DNA of 59,230 nucleotides, taken from the NCBI GenBank assembly GCA_947465645.1, contig CANIBQ010000024.1:1-59230 (forward strand), in the 5' to 3' direction. Origin of the DNA: Acidobacteriota bacterium. Its GTDB lineage: Bacteria > Acidobacteriota > Vicinamibacteria > Vicinamibacterales > UBA2999. This document shows positions 19,574 through 28,225 of the stretch, in pieces (within the stretch, counting starts at the first letter, position 1; each line of letters starts with the position of its first letter). The notes below the pieces were generated by a model, which did not search any database, was not told the origin of the DNA, and saw only the letters and a list, made by a program, of their open reading frames with translations. The position numbers and the translations under genes are program-made.

Positions 19574-19579
19574 TATAAT
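19574..19579 (+). promoter_or_regulatory. -10 box TATAAT, 6 nt before the M16 peptidase start
   Basis: A perfect TATAAT is followed by GCGGGG and then the ATG. With the usual -10 to start-of-transcription distance, the transcript would begin at or near the start codon, that is a leaderless mRNA. No TTGACA-like -35 is seen 17 bp upstream. Confidence 0.5.
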
Positions 19580-19585
19580 GCGGGG

Positions 19586-20947
19586 ATGGCAGTGTACGAG
19601 GCGGTGCTCGACAACGGATTGCGCGTGCTGATCCAGGAGATGCACACGGCGCCGCTCGCCTCGGTCTGGTGTTGGTACCGCGTCGGGTCCAAGGACGAAT
19701 CGATGGGCCTTACCGGCGTATCCCACTGGGTCGAGCACATGAACTTCAAGGGGACGACGAACATCCCGCGCGACAAGGTCAAAGGGATCATCGAGCAGTT
19801 CGGCGGCTACTGGAACGGCTACACGTGGATCGATCAGACCACCTACACGGAGACCGCCACCAGGGACGCACTCGATCGCATGCTGTTCATCGAGTCGGAG
19901 CGGATGGCCAATTGCCTGTACGAACCGGCTGATTGCGAGTCCGAGCGCACGGTGATCATCTCCGAGCTGCAAGGCGGAGAGAACGACCCGGACACGCTGC
20001 TCGATCAGGAACTGACCGCGGCCGCCTTCAAGGTGCACCCGTACCGTCATCCGACCATCGGCTGGCTGTCGGATCTGCAAACGATGACCCGCGAAGATCT
20101 GTACGGGTATTACCGGCGGTACTACGTGCCCAACAACGCGACCCTGGTCATCGTCGGCGACGTCGATACGAAAGAGACGATGCAGAAGGTCGTGCAGCAT
20201 TTCGGCAGCATTCCGCCGGGCGAGTTGGCGCGCCGGGTGTACACGAAAGAGCCGGATCAGCTCGGCGAGCGCCGGCTGACGCTCTCGCGCGAAGGCACGA
20301 CGGCGTACCTCAAGATCGCGTTTCACGCACCGTCGGTGAGCGACCCCGACTTCTTCCCGATGCTCATCCTCGACGCCGTGCTGACCGGCGCGAAGGGCGT
20401 GAATCTCTGGGCCAGCTTCAAGACGCCGCCGCCGCAGCGCAGCGCGCGCCTCTATCGAGCGCTGGTCAACACCGGTCTCGCATCGTCTGTGGCTGGCGGA
20501 CTCGTGCCAACCGAGCACCCGTTTCTGTACATAATTTCGCTGACGGCGACCGACGGCACGTCGCTTCAACGGCTCGAGGAAGCGACGCTCGCCGAAATCG
20601 ATCGCGTGCGTGCCGAGGGTGTCACCGAGGCCGAGCTGCAAAAGGCGAGAAACCAGTTGCGCGCCCGCCTGGTGTTCGAAAACGACAGCATTACCAACAT
20701 CGGGCACCAGTTGGGGTACTTCCAGACGATCGGCGACTGGCGCATCTACCCGGCGCTTCGCGAGCGGATAGACGCGGTCACGGTGAGCGAGGTCGCCGCC
20801 GTCGCATCCGCCCGGCTGAAGACTTCGAGCCGGACGATCGGCTGGTTCGAGCCGCTTCCGGTCGGCGCGGGCGATGCCTCGTTGGTGGGAGAGGGCGCGA
20901 GCGCGGGCCCGGCCCGAGCGACGTCGAGGGGGCCTGCGTCTCGATGA
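19586..20947 (+). CDS. M16-family zinc metallopeptidase, catalytic subunit
   Basis: The 453-residue protein has the inverted zinc motif HWVEH at 47-51 and the downstream SERTVIISELQGGEND supplying the third zinc ligand. It therefore looks catalytically active. No signal peptide is visible. It overlaps the next gene by 4 bases (ATGA); that gene encodes an M16 protein without the zinc motif, the usual active/inactive pairing. The last ~25 residues are an Ala/Gly-rich tail. Substrates are not known; degradation of small peptides or processing of proteins is likely. Confidence 0.93.
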   Translation: MAVYEAVLDNGLRVLIQEMHTAPLASVWCWYRVGSKDESMGLTGVSHWVEHMNFKGTTNIPRDKVKGIIEQFGGYWNGYTWIDQTTYTETATRDALDRMLFIESERMANCLYEPADCESERTVIISELQGGENDPDTLLDQELTAAAFKVHPYRHPTIGWLSDLQTMTREDLYGYYRRYYVPNNATLVIVGDVDTKETMQKVVQHFGSIPPGELARRVYTKEPDQLGERRLTLSREGTTAYLKIAFHAPSVSDPDFFPMLILDAVLTGAKGVNLWASFKTPPPQRSARLYRALVNTGLASSVAGGLVPTEHPFLYIISLTATDGTSLQRLEEATLAEIDRVRAEGVTEAELQKARNQLRARLVFENDSITNIGHQLGYFQTIGDWRIYPALRERIDAVTVSEVAAVASARLKTSSRTIGWFEPLPVGAGDASLVGEGASAGPARATSRGPASR

Positions 20948-22224
20948 CCACCACCACCACCCGCGGCCTCGCGCCACTGCGGCACGCCCTCGGCAACGGC
21001 ACGGTCGTCATCGCCAAGCATTCGCCGACGACTCCTGCGGTGACGATTCACGCGTCGTTCGCCGCGGGCACGGTCTTCGATCCGCCGGAGCAGCCTGGCC
21101 TGGCGCATTTCGTGTCTCGAACCATCGACCGCGGGACCGAGACACGCACCGCGGACGACATCGCCGAGGAGCTCGACAGCCGGGGGGTGTCCCTCGGCGT
21201 GACGGTCAACCGCCACGCCCTGTGGATCATTTGCACGTGTCTCGTCGAAGACCTGGAGGCGATGCTGGCGATTCTGGCCGACATCGCCATGCATCCAATC
21301 TTTCCCGAGGCCGAAGTCAGCAACCGCCGCGGCGAAATCATCACCCTGATCCGGCAGGACGAGGACAATCCTGCGCCCGTCGCGAACGAGGGGTTGATGG
21401 CGGCGCTCTACGGCGACACACATCCCTACGGCAGGCGTCCGCGCGGGAGCGTCGAGAGCGTCGAAGCGATCGATCGTGCGGCGCTCCGGCGCTTTCACGC
21501 CGAGCGGTTCCGCCCCGCGGCGCTGTCGCTGGTGATGGTTGGCGATGTCAGCCCGGCGAGCGCGGTGGCCGCGGCCGACGCCGCGTTCGGATCCTGGAAG
21601 GGCGAGCCTCCCGCGGCGCTGGTGCTGCCTGAGGTCCCCCCGGCATCGAAGCGGACCGTTCGCGTCATCTCGATGATGAACAAGGCGCAGACCGACATCG
21701 GTTATGGGTTCACCAGCGTGCGCCGCTCCGACCCGGCGTACTACGCCTACTGGCTCATGAACAACATCCTCGGCCAGTACTCGCTTGGCGGCCGCCTCGG
21801 TGACAGCATTCGCGAGCGGCAGGGCATGGCCTACTACGTCTTCAGCGGGCTCGATGCCAACGTGATCCCCGGCCCACTCACGATCAGGGCGGGCGTCAGC
21901 CCGGCGAACGTCGAGCGCGCGGTCGCGTCGATCGACGAGGAGATGGCCAAGCTCGCCGCCAACGGACCGACCGACAAGGAAGTGCTCGAGTCGAAGCAGT
22001 ATCTGATTGGCTCGATGCCGCGGACGCTCGAGACGAACATCGGTATTGCGACGTTTCTGCAGACCGAGGAGTTCTTCACGCTCGGGCTGGACTACGACCT
22101 TCGCGTGCCGGGGCTGCTCCAGGCGGTGACGCGCGACGAGATCCACGACGCCGCCCGCCGCGTGCTCGATCCGTCGAAGGCGACCGTGGTGGTCGCGGGC
22201 CCGTACACGGGCCAGTTGCGATGA
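20944..22224 (+). CDS. M16-family peptidase-like protein, non-catalytic subunit
   Basis: The ATG at 20944 overlaps the previous stop codon and gives 426 residues. Where the zinc motif HxxEH should be, it reads HFVSR in GLAHFVSRTIDRGT, so two key residues are missing. The C-terminal half keeps the family arginine/tyrosine region (QYSLGGRLGDSIRERQGMAYYVFSG). It is inferred to be the structural partner of the active subunit, as in other bacterial M16 pairs. Confidence 0.9.
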   Translation: MTTTTTRGLAPLRHALGNGTVVIAKHSPTTPAVTIHASFAAGTVFDPPEQPGLAHFVSRTIDRGTETRTADDIAEELDSRGVSLGVTVNRHALWIICTCLVEDLEAMLAILADIAMHPIFPEAEVSNRRGEIITLIRQDEDNPAPVANEGLMAALYGDTHPYGRRPRGSVESVEAIDRAALRRFHAERFRPAALSLVMVGDVSPASAVAAADAAFGSWKGEPPAALVLPEVPPASKRTVRVISMMNKAQTDIGYGFTSVRRSDPAYYAYWLMNNILGQYSLGGRLGDSIRERQGMAYYVFSGLDANVIPGPLTIRAGVSPANVERAVASIDEEMAKLAANGPTDKEVLESKQYLIGSMPRTLETNIGIATFLQTEEFFTLGLDYDLRVPGLLQAVTRDEIHDAARRVLDPSKATVVVAGPYTGQLR

Positions 22225-22919
22225 CGGTGGCGCCAGCCACGGCGGTGTTCTTCGACGTCGATTTCACCCTCATCTACCCCGGTCCAACTTTTCAGGGCGA
22301 AGGTTACGCGCGCTTCTGTTCACGCTACGGCATCGACGCCGATCCCGCCCGCTTCCCCGACGCGGTTCGCGCCGCATCGTCGATCCTGAACGAAGAGCAG
22401 GATCACGTGTACGACGCGGGCATCTTCGTCCGCTATACCCGGTGCATCATCGAGGCGATGGGTGGGCGGGGTCCCCAGCTCGACGCGTGCGCGCGCGAGA
22501 TCTATGACGAGTGGGCGGCGTGCCAGCATTTCCACATGTACGACGACGTGCCCCGGGTGTTGCGGGAACTGGCGGCGCGCGGCGTCAAGGTTGGGTTGAT
22601 CTCCAATTCGCATCGCAGTCTCGCCTCGTTCGAGCAACACTTCGAGCTGCAGGGACTGATTGCCGGGGCGCTCTCCAGCGCCGATCACGGCTACATGAAG
22701 CCGCATCCAAGCATCTTTGAGGCAGCGCTGATGCTGCTTGGGGTGTCGGCGTCAGAATCGGTGATGGTGGGAGACAGTTTCGAGCACGACATCGAGGGTG
22801 CGCGTCGGGTCGGCATGCGGGGCGTGCTGGTGCAGCGATCCCACGAGCACCTGCCGGCCCCGCCCGATCCAGGCGTGCCGGTCATCCACGACCTGTCGGC
22901 GTTGCCCGCGTTGCTCTAG
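22221..22919 (+). CDS. HAD-superfamily hydrolase
   Basis: The 232-residue protein has motif I FFDVDFTL (Asp12 nucleophile, Asp14), motif II GLISNSH, the Lys in motif III (HGYMKPHPSIF) and motif IV VMVGDSFEHDIEGA. It is a phosphatase of the phosphoglycolate-phosphatase-like subgroup; the substrate cannot be told. It overlaps the M16 gene by 4 bases and is the third gene of that operon. A REP-like hairpin pair follows 1 bp after its stop codon and may serve as an end of the transcript. Confidence 0.88.
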   Translation: MTVAPATAVFFDVDFTLIYPGPTFQGEGYARFCSRYGIDADPARFPDAVRAASSILNEEQDHVYDAGIFVRYTRCIIEAMGGRGPQLDACAREIYDEWAACQHFHMYDDVPRVLRELAARGVKVGLISNSHRSLASFEQHFELQGLIAGALSSADHGYMKPHPSIFEAALMLLGVSASESVMVGDSFEHDIEGARRVGMRGVLVQRSHEHLPAPPDPGVPVIHDLSALPALL

Positions 22920-22920
22920 A

Positions 22921-22994
22921 TCCGGCTAAAGCCGGACACGACGTACGTCGTCGTCTACGTCGTCATCGTACGTAGTGTCCGGCTTTAGCCGGAC
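22921..22994. repeat. Inverted pair of REP-like palindromes (GTCCGGCTAAAGCCGGAC family)
   Basis: One copy reads TCCGGCTAAAGCCGGACAC and the other is its inverse, GTGTCCGGCTTTAGCCGGA, about 30 bp apart. The middle is rich in ACGTACGTCGTC. Each copy is itself a palindrome. It fills the space between the convergent HAD and HIT genes. The paired layout is like REPIN elements. Confidence 0.8.
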
Positions 22995-23339
22995 CTAACC
23001 CGGCGGCCACGCCAGACCCCGCCCGGCCAGCACGTGCAGATGGAGGTGAAACACCGTCTGCCCGGCCTCGCGGTTGGTGTTGAACACCGCCCGATACCCG
23101 CGCTGGTCGTAGCCATGTTCCTTGGCGAGTGCCGCGGCGCGGCGGAGCATCGATCCCACCAGCGCATCATCCGCTGACTCGAGGAAATTGAGCGACGCGA
23201 TGTGCTTGCGGGGGATCACCAGCATGTGCATCGGCGCCTGCGGGTTGATGTCGTTCAACACCACGAGCTGATCGTCCTGGTGGACGAAGGTGCCGGGGAT
23301 CTCACCGGCGATGATCTTGCAAAAAAGGCAGTCGCTCAT
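22995..23339 (-). CDS. HIT-family (HinT-like) nucleotide hydrolase
   Basis: The 114-residue protein starts MSDCLFCKIIAGEIPG and carries the histidine triad HLHLHVLAG near its C-terminus. The family hydrolyses adenosine phosphoramidates and similar nucleotides. The ATG overlaps the prmC stop by 4 bases, so it is the last gene of the prfA-prmC-HIT unit. Confidence 0.93.
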   Translation of the reverse strand: MSDCLFCKIIAGEIPGTFVHQDDQLVVLNDINPQAPMHMLVIPRKHIASLNFLESADDALVGSMLRRAAALAKEHGYDQRGYRAVFNTNREAGQTVFHLHLHVLAGRGLAWPPG

Positions 23340-24226
23340 GATGGTTGTCGCTCGCGTTGCATGACGACGGTGCGGGGAATACCCTGCAGATCCTCCCGCA
23401 CGTGTTCGATCCGCAGGCCCGATCGTGCGCCGACGAGCGCCCGCACATCATCTTCCTGTCCGTAGCCAAACTCCATCACGAACCAGCCGCCGGGCTTCAG
23501 CCGGTCGACGGCGGCATCGAGAGCTCCGCCGATGTCGCGCAGCCCATCGGCGCCCCCGAACAGGGCCATATCCGGTTCGTGGCGAACGCCGGGTGAAAGG
23601 GCGGGCTTGTCGCCCTCTTTGACGTACGGCGGGTTGGCGGTGATGAGGTCGAACAGACCCGGCACACCGTCGAGATACGAGGTGTGAACGAATTCGACAC
23701 GGCCGACGACGCCATGGCGCGCCGCGTTCAGCCGCGCCACCGCCAGAGCGTCGGGTGAGAGATCGGTGGCCACCACCCGGCACTGCGCCTCGTGAGCCAG
23801 CGTCACGGCCACGCATCCGCTGCCCGTGCCGATGTCTGCCACCCGTGGCGAGGCGTCGCCGGCGTGCGACATGCGCGCGAGCGCCTCCTCGACGATGAAC
23901 TCGGTTTCCGGCCTGGGGATGAGGACAGCCGGGGTGACGGTGAAATCAAGGCCCCAGAACTCGCGCATGCCGACGATGTAGGCGGTCGGCTCGCGGCGTT
24001 CACGGCGGGCGACCCATTCGGAAAAGAGCGGCTCCAGTGCCGCCGGCGCCGCGTCACGCTGTTCGGTCACGAGCCTGGCGCGATCCCACCCGAGGATCGT
24101 CCTGGCATACACGTCGACGTCGAGTGCGGCCTCGACGTCAGCAATCCCCGCGGCCACCAGGCGGGCCCGCGCATGCGCGAGCTTCTCGAAAAGGAAAAGG
24201 GGTCGGGGGTCATTTTTAGAGGACAC
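23336..24226 (-). CDS. prmC: Release-factor glutamine methyltransferase
   Basis: The GTG at 24226 (296 residues) is the likely start, because CAGGAGAG lies 8 nt upstream. The frame is open further up to a TTG. Motifs: SAM-binding VADIGTGSGCVAVTLA and the catalytic NPPYV. It methylates the Gln of the GGQ motif of release factors and follows prfA directly. Oddly, the ribosome site, start codon and first ~12 codons ([12 protein letters not shown]) all come from a repeat element inserted between prfA and prmC. Real PrmC homology begins only around FEKLAHARARL. Confidence 0.93.
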   Translation of the reverse strand: MSSKNDPRPLFLFEKLAHARARLVAAGIADVEAALDVDVYARTILGWDRARLVTEQRDAAPAALEPLFSEWVARRERREPTAYIVGMREFWGLDFTVTPAVLIPRPETEFIVEEALARMSHAGDASPRVADIGTGSGCVAVTLAHEAQCRVVATDLSPDALAVARLNAARHGVVGRVEFVHTSYLDGVPGLFDLITANPPYVKEGDKPALSPGVRHEPDMALFGGADGLRDIGGALDAAVDRLKPGGWFVMEFGYGQEDDVRALVGARSGLRIEHVREDLQGIPRTVVMQRERQPS

Positions 24227-24288
24227 TTTGGACTCTCCTGTTTCGTGCTGCAAAAGCGTCCTCAAAAAATGACCCCCGACCCCTTTTT
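24195..24288. repeat. 94-bp inverted repeat (GGGGTCGGGGGTCATTTTT arms) between prfA and prmC
   Basis: The left arm AAAAGGGGTCGGGGGTCATT (continuing TTTAGAGGACACTT) recurs inverted at the right, with 2-3 changes over ~34 bp and a ~25-bp loop. The right arm touches the prfA stop codon and the left arm encodes the prmC N-terminus. It resembles a REP pair or small MITE; no transposase is nearby. Confidence 0.8.
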
Positions 24289-25382
24289 CAGTGCGTCGCG
24301 CGCGGCTCGTCGCCCCCGTCGGTGATGTCCTTGAGCTTCTGCGCGTTATAGAACGCGGATACTTCGTTCAGGAGCTCGGCGGGGTCGCCTTCGAGCACGT
24401 CGTGAAGGCGGTGGGTGGTGAAGTTGATCCTGTGGTCGGTGATCCGGCTTTGCGGGAAGTTATACGTCCGGATCTTTTCCGATCGTTCGCCCGTGCCGAC
24501 CTGTCCGCGCCGCTCCTTGGCGATGGCATCCTGCTGCTTCCGCAGCTCCATTTCGTAGAGTCGGGCGCGCAGCACCTTCATCGCCTTCGCGCGGTTCTTG
24601 ATCTGTGACTTTTCATCCTGCTGGGAGACGACGACGCCGGTGGGGATGTGTGTGAGGCGGACGGCGGAGTAGGTCGTGTTGACGCTCTGCCCGCCCGGGC
24701 CGCTCGAGCAGAACGTGTCGATCCGGAGATCCTTTTCGTGGATCTGGACGTCGACTTCCTCGGCTTCCGGAAGCACGGCGACGGTCGCCGTTGACGTGTG
24801 GATGCGTCCGCTGGCCTCGGTAGCCGGCACCCGCTGCACCCGATGGACGCCGCTCTCGTACTTCAGCCGGCTGTACACGTTCCGTCCTTCGATTGACGCG
24901 ATCGCTTCTTTGATGCCGCCCGTGCCGCCTTCGCTCACGGACATGACCTCGAGCTTCCATCGTTGCCGCTCGGCGAATCGGCTATACATGCGGAACAGGT
25001 CGGCCGCAAAGAGCGCTGCCTCGTCGCCACCGGTGCCGGCGCGGATTTCCAGGATCACGTTCTTCTCGTCGTTGGGATCTTTCGGCACCAGGAGCACCTT
25101 CAGCTCCTCGAGGATGGCGTCGCGCTTTCCCGACAGCGATTTCAGCTCGTCCTGCGCCATCTCGCGCATCTCAGCGTCGGTGCCGCGCGCCATCTCTTCG
25201 GCGCCTTCGGTGTCCTTCTGGACGACCTTGTACTCGCGGAATTTTTCGACCAGCGGCTCCAGTTCGGAGAGCTGTTTGGCAGCCTTGCGGTATTCGTTCG
25301 CATCCGACTGCACCTCGGACGTGCCGAGGCGTGCCATCAGCTCCTGATACTGGTTCTCGACCGACGAGAGTTTCTCGAACAT
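24288..25382 (-). CDS. prfA: Peptide chain release factor 1
   Basis: The 364-residue protein has the GGQ loop in [19 protein letters not shown] and the RF1-type stop-codon motif PAT in [14 protein letters not shown], so it reads UAA and UAG. It is followed by its modifying enzyme prmC, the classical order. A single REP palindrome lies 9 bp before its start codon, and the stop codon abuts the inverted repeat. Confidence 0.97.
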   Translation of the reverse strand: MFEKLSSVENQYQELMARLGTSEVQSDANEYRKAAKQLSELEPLVEKFREYKVVQKDTEGAEEMARGTDAEMREMAQDELKSLSGKRDAILEELKVLLVPKDPNDEKNVILEIRAGTGGDEAALFAADLFRMYSRFAERQRWKLEVMSVSEGGTGGIKEAIASIEGRNVYSRLKYESGVHRVQRVPATEASGRIHTSTATVAVLPEAEEVDVQIHEKDLRIDTFCSSGPGGQSVNTTYSAVRLTHIPTGVVVSQQDEKSQIKNRAKAMKVLRARLYEMELRKQQDAIAKERRGQVGTGERSEKIRTYNFPQSRITDHRINFTTHRLHDVLEGDPAELLNEVSAFYNAQKLKDITDGGDEPRATH

Positions 25383-25390
25383 ATCGTTCT

Positions 25391-25415
25391 GGTCCGGCTA
25401 AAGCCGGACACTACG
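25391..25415. repeat. Single REP-like palindrome between moaD and prfA
   Basis: GGTCCGGCTAAAGCCGGACACTACG, the same family as the elements near 22.9, 34.3 and 42.9 kb. It lies in the 40-bp gap between moaD and prfA. Confidence 0.8.
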
Positions 25416-25422
25416 GTTCTGA

Positions 25423-25668
25423 CTAGCCACCCGAGACAGGCGGCAGGAACGCCACCTCGTCTCCCTCGTTCACGCTGGCGGCCATCCGCGCGTATTCCGC
25501 GTTCACGGCCACCGACATCGTCCGCTCGTATTCAACCAGAGACGGCATCTCCGCGACGAGCGAGTTCCACACTGTTTGGACGGTCGCCGGGGCGGACACG
25601 TCCCGGATCAGCTCGCCCGAGCCGGCAAGGTCGCGGAGCCGCGCGAAAAGTCTCACGGTTACGCGCAT
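25423..25668 (-). CDS. moaD: Molybdopterin synthase small subunit (MoaD)
   Basis: The 81-residue ubiquitin-like protein (MRVTVRLFARLRDLAGS) ends in PPVSGG. The terminal Gly-Gly is what MoeB activates and turns into the sulfur-carrying thiocarboxylate. It overlaps moaE by 10 bp; the two products form the molybdopterin synthase that converts cPMP to molybdopterin. Confidence 0.93.
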   Translation of the reverse strand: MRVTVRLFARLRDLAGSGELIRDVSAPATVQTVWNSLVAEMPSLVEYERTMSVAVNAEYARMAASVNEGDEVAFLPPVSGG

Positions 25669-26141
25669 GCAATCTTACAGGCCGCCTGCTTCGCGTCCTC
25701 GTCCTCGGGGTCGGCGGTCGCGCCTTCGAGCCAGACCTCGCCACCCTCGAAATGCTCGTGCTTCCAGACGGGGACGATCTGCTTCACGCGCTCGATCGTG
25801 TAGCGGCAGGCGGCAAACGCGTGCCCGCGGTGCGGTGACGCGGCCACGATGATGATGCTGGCTTCGCCGATCTCGAGGCGCCCGATCCGGTGATGGACGC
25901 CAAGGCGCGTGTCCGCCCACATCGACCGCGCCTCCTCGAGGATCCGGTTGAGCGCTCGGACGGCCAGCGGCTCGTACGCCTCGTAGTCGAGAAACATCAC
26001 GCGCCGGCCCTGGTTGTGGTCGCGCACGAGGCCGGTAAAGGCCGTCACCGCGCCGTCGCCAGATGCCCCACGAGAGATCTCCGCCGCCAGCGCCTCGAGA
26101 TTCAGCGCCTCCGAGGTGACCGCGACAAGCTCCACGCCCAT
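25659..26141 (-). CDS. moaE: Molybdopterin synthase large subunit (MoaE)
   Basis: The 160-residue protein carries MoaE motifs: GAVTAFTGLVRDHNQGRRV, LDYEAYEPLA, VHHRIGRLEIGEASIIIVA, SPHRGHAFAACRYTIERVK and VWKHEHFEGG, the last with the active-site Lys region. It is followed by and overlaps moaD. A TATACT box lies 7 nt before the start codon, inside the end of thiD, so it may have its own leaderless promoter. Confidence 0.94.
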   Translation of the reverse strand: MGVELVAVTSEALNLEALAAEISRGASGDGAVTAFTGLVRDHNQGRRVMFLDYEAYEPLAVRALNRILEEARSMWADTRLGVHHRIGRLEIGEASIIIVAASPHRGHAFAACRYTIERVKQIVPVWKHEHFEGGEVWLEGATADPEDEDAKQAACKIACA

Positions 26142-26146
26142 AGGTT

Positions 26147-26932
26147 TCAGTATAGCGACCAGAAGTGCCCGAGTGGGCCGTGCCCCTTTCCCAGTCCCGG
26201 AGCGTTGCGGATGGCCCCGGCGACGTACTGCTGGGCGAGCGGAATGGACTCATCCAGCGATCGCCCCATCGCCAACTGCGACACCAGCGCGGCCGCGAAG
26301 GTGCAGCCGGTGCCGTGCGTGCTGGTGCTCACGACGCGCTCGGCCCGGAATTCGGTAAAGCGATGGCCGTCGTAGAGCAGGTCGACGATGTCGGCGGATG
26401 GAAAGTGGCCGCCCTTGATCAGCACCGCTTCGGGGCCCAGGATCAGGATGCGGCGCGCCGCTTCGCGGAGATCCTCCACGGTGTGAATCGGCTTCAGCGA
26501 CAACGCTTCCGCCTCGGGCACGTTCGGTGTCACCACATATGCACGGCGCAGGAGCTCGGATTTCATCGCGCCGAGCGCCTCGTCATCGAGCAGACGATGC
26601 CCGCTCTTGGCCACCATCACCGGATCGACGACGACGAGGGGGATCTCGAGAGCGTCGATGGCGGCCGCCACGGCTTCGACGATCGCCGCGTTGGCCAGCA
26701 TCCCGGTCTTGGCGGCATGCGCGCCGATGTCGGCCATCACCGCCTCGATCTGCGCCGTGACGAGATCGGCGGAGAGCGCCTCGGCCTCCATGACGCCGAC
26801 GGTATTCTGGGCGGTGATCGCGGTGATGGCGCTGGTGCCGTAGACGCCGTGCGCGGCGAACGTTTTCAGGTCCGCCTGGATGCCCGCGCCCGCGCTCGAA
26901 TCGCTACCGGCGATCGTCAGGGCCGTACGCAT
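26147..26932 (-). CDS. thiD: Hydroxymethylpyrimidine (phosphate) kinase
   Basis: The 261-residue ribokinase-family protein has the N-terminal TIAGSDSSAGAGIQADLKTF, the middle PLVVVDPVMVAKSGHRLLDDEA and the C-terminal STHGTGCTFAAAL with the catalytic-base region. It phosphorylates HMP and HMP-P for thiamine synthesis. No other thi gene is nearby. It overlaps bioY by 29 bases. I see no TPP riboswitch upstream. Confidence 0.93.
   Translation of the reverse strand: MRTALTIAGSDSSAGAGIQADLKTFAAHGVYGTSAITAITAQNTVGVMEAEALSADLVTAQIEAVMADIGAHAAKTGMLANAAIVEAVAAAIDALEIPLVVVDPVMVAKSGHRLLDDEALGAMKSELLRRAYVVTPNVPEAEALSLKPIHTVEDLREAARRILILGPEAVLIKGGHFPSADIVDLLYDGHRFTEFRAERVVSTSTHGTGCTFAAALVSQLAMGRSLDESIPLAQQYVAGAIRNAPGLGKGHGPLGHFWSLY
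26149..26154 (-). promoter_or_regulatory. -10 box TATACT, 7 nt before moaE
   Basis: On the minus strand TATACT, GAAACCT and ATG follow in a row. The box overlaps the last codons of thiD. No Shine-Dalgarno is visible for moaE, which fits a leaderless start. Confidence 0.4.
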
Positions 26933-27539
26933 CGGTCCGGCCGAACAGCCGCCACACGCCCGGGAGTATGGATGCGGCGACGAGCAGTTTCATGAGGTCG
27001 GCGACGACGAACGGATAGACGCCGAGCGCAAGCGCCGTGGCAAGGCCAACCGCGGGGCGGCCGACGAAGAGACCGAGCCAGAGGGCACCCGAGGCATAAA
27101 TCACGGTCAGTCCCACGAGCATCGCGAGACACGCGGTGAGGTATCGGCGATCGAAGCCGCGCTCCGCCAGGTATCCCACCACCAAGGCGGCGATCGGATA
27201 GGACATCAGGTAGCCGCCGGTCGGCCCCAGCAGCCGCAGCAGTCCAGGCGGCAGCGTCACCGACGCCGCGAACACCGGGAGACCCACCACGCCCGCCGCG
27301 AGGTAGAGGATCTGGCTCGCGAGCCCCAGACGCGATCCGAGTGCGAGCCCGCCGAGCAGGACGACCATCGGCTGGAACGTGAAGGGCACATCCGTGAACG
27401 GCAGCGGCGCGCTGACCTGCGCGGCGGCGGCGGTCAGGACCGTGACGAAGAGCATCGACGCGATGCGCACGGCGCGGGTCGATTCGCTGCGCGAGGCGAG
27501 CACGCTCACGAGAGGCGTTGAAGAGATCGAATGATCCAT
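26904..27539 (-). CDS. bioY: BioY-family biotin transporter (S component)
   Basis: The 211-residue membrane protein has about six hydrophobic segments and BioY motifs: SAPLPFTDVPFTFQPMVVLLGGLALGSRLG, GLPVFAASVTLPPGLLRLLGPTGGYLMSYP and a long C-terminal helix pair. It imports biotin, alone or with an ECF energy module not seen here. TACAAT lies 8 nt before the ATG. It overlaps thiD, so two vitamin genes share a transcript. Confidence 0.92.
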   Translation of the reverse strand: MDHSISSTPLVSVLASRSESTRAVRIASMLFVTVLTAAAAQVSAPLPFTDVPFTFQPMVVLLGGLALGSRLGLASQILYLAAGVVGLPVFAASVTLPPGLLRLLGPTGGYLMSYPIAALVVGYLAERGFDRRYLTACLAMLVGLTVIYASGALWLGLFVGRPAVGLATALALGVYPFVVADLMKLLVAASILPGVWRLFGRTDAYGPDDRR

Positions 27540-27547
27540 CGGCGGTG

Positions 27548-27553
27548 ATTGTA
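27548..27553 (-). promoter_or_regulatory. -10 box TACAAT, 8 nt before bioY
   Basis: On the minus strand TACAAT is followed by CACCGCCG and ATG. No Shine-Dalgarno is seen. It falls in the 20-bp gap after the methyltransferase gene. Confidence 0.4.
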
Positions 27554-27559
27554 CCGTAG

Positions 27560-28225
27560 CTAACGGCCGAGGACGAGCAGGTACTGGTAGGGAAGGGTCT
27601 CCCGCGAGAGCACCCGAAGCCCCGCCGCCTGCGCATCAGTCTCGACCCTCGAGGCGTCGACGCGGACACCTTCATTCGGCGCCGGGCCCGGCCCGCCGCC
27701 GCCTGGCGTGTAGTTCACGATGCCGATTCGGCCGCCGGGCTTGAGAGATGCCGCGAGGTTGCGGAGAAAGGTGACGCGATCCTCGACTTCGGGGTAGGTG
27801 TCCACCACGAGCACGGCGTCGAGGTTGCCTTTCGGCAGGTTCGGGTTGCTCCCCTCGCCGAGGCGCGTCTGCACGTTCTGCAGGCCTTCGCGGGCTACGC
27901 GCCGGCGGATCGCTTCGAGCATCTGCCGCTGCACGTCCTGCGCGTAGACGGTGCCATTCGGACCGACACGCCGTGCGAGGCGGATCGTGAACCATCCGGC
28001 GCCGGCGCCGATGTCGGCGACGGCCGATCCGTCGGCAATCGCCAGCCTGTCCATGATCTGTTCGGGCTTCTGCCACGCGTCGCGGTCGGGCCCTTCGAGC
28101 AGTCCAAGATCCTGCGGCGGGAAGAGCCTCCCGTGTTGCGGAGCCAGATCCTGAAACGCCCACCCACCCACCTCCCAACTTCCGATGGCTGTCGTGAGCA
28201 CAAGCGTCAGCGCAAGCCGTTTCAT
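27560..28225 (-). CDS. Class I SAM methyltransferase with a signal peptide
   Basis: The 221-residue protein has a hydrophobic N-terminus MKRLALTLVLTTAIGSW followed by about 25 residues before the fold. It then has a standard SAM motif I VADIGAGAGWFTIRLARR, motif II region VVDTYPEVED and the post-motif LKPGGRIGIVNY. The leader suggests export, unusual for a SAM enzyme because SAM is cytoplasmic. It overlaps the end of aspA by 4 bases. The substrate is unknown. Confidence 0.8.
   Translation of the reverse strand: MKRLALTLVLTTAIGSWEVGGWAFQDLAPQHGRLFPPQDLGLLEGPDRDAWQKPEQIMDRLAIADGSAVADIGAGAGWFTIRLARRVGPNGTVYAQDVQRQMLEAIRRRVAREGLQNVQTRLGEGSNPNLPKGNLDAVLVVDTYPEVEDRVTFLRNLAASLKPGGRIGIVNYTPGGGGPGPAPNEGVRVDASRVETDAQAAGLRVLSRETLPYQYLLVLGR

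Noticed and set aside
19488..19585. T-box leader for ileS
   Set aside because: No T-box sequence, specifier stem or terminator/antiterminator pair; the gap holds a heptad repeat.
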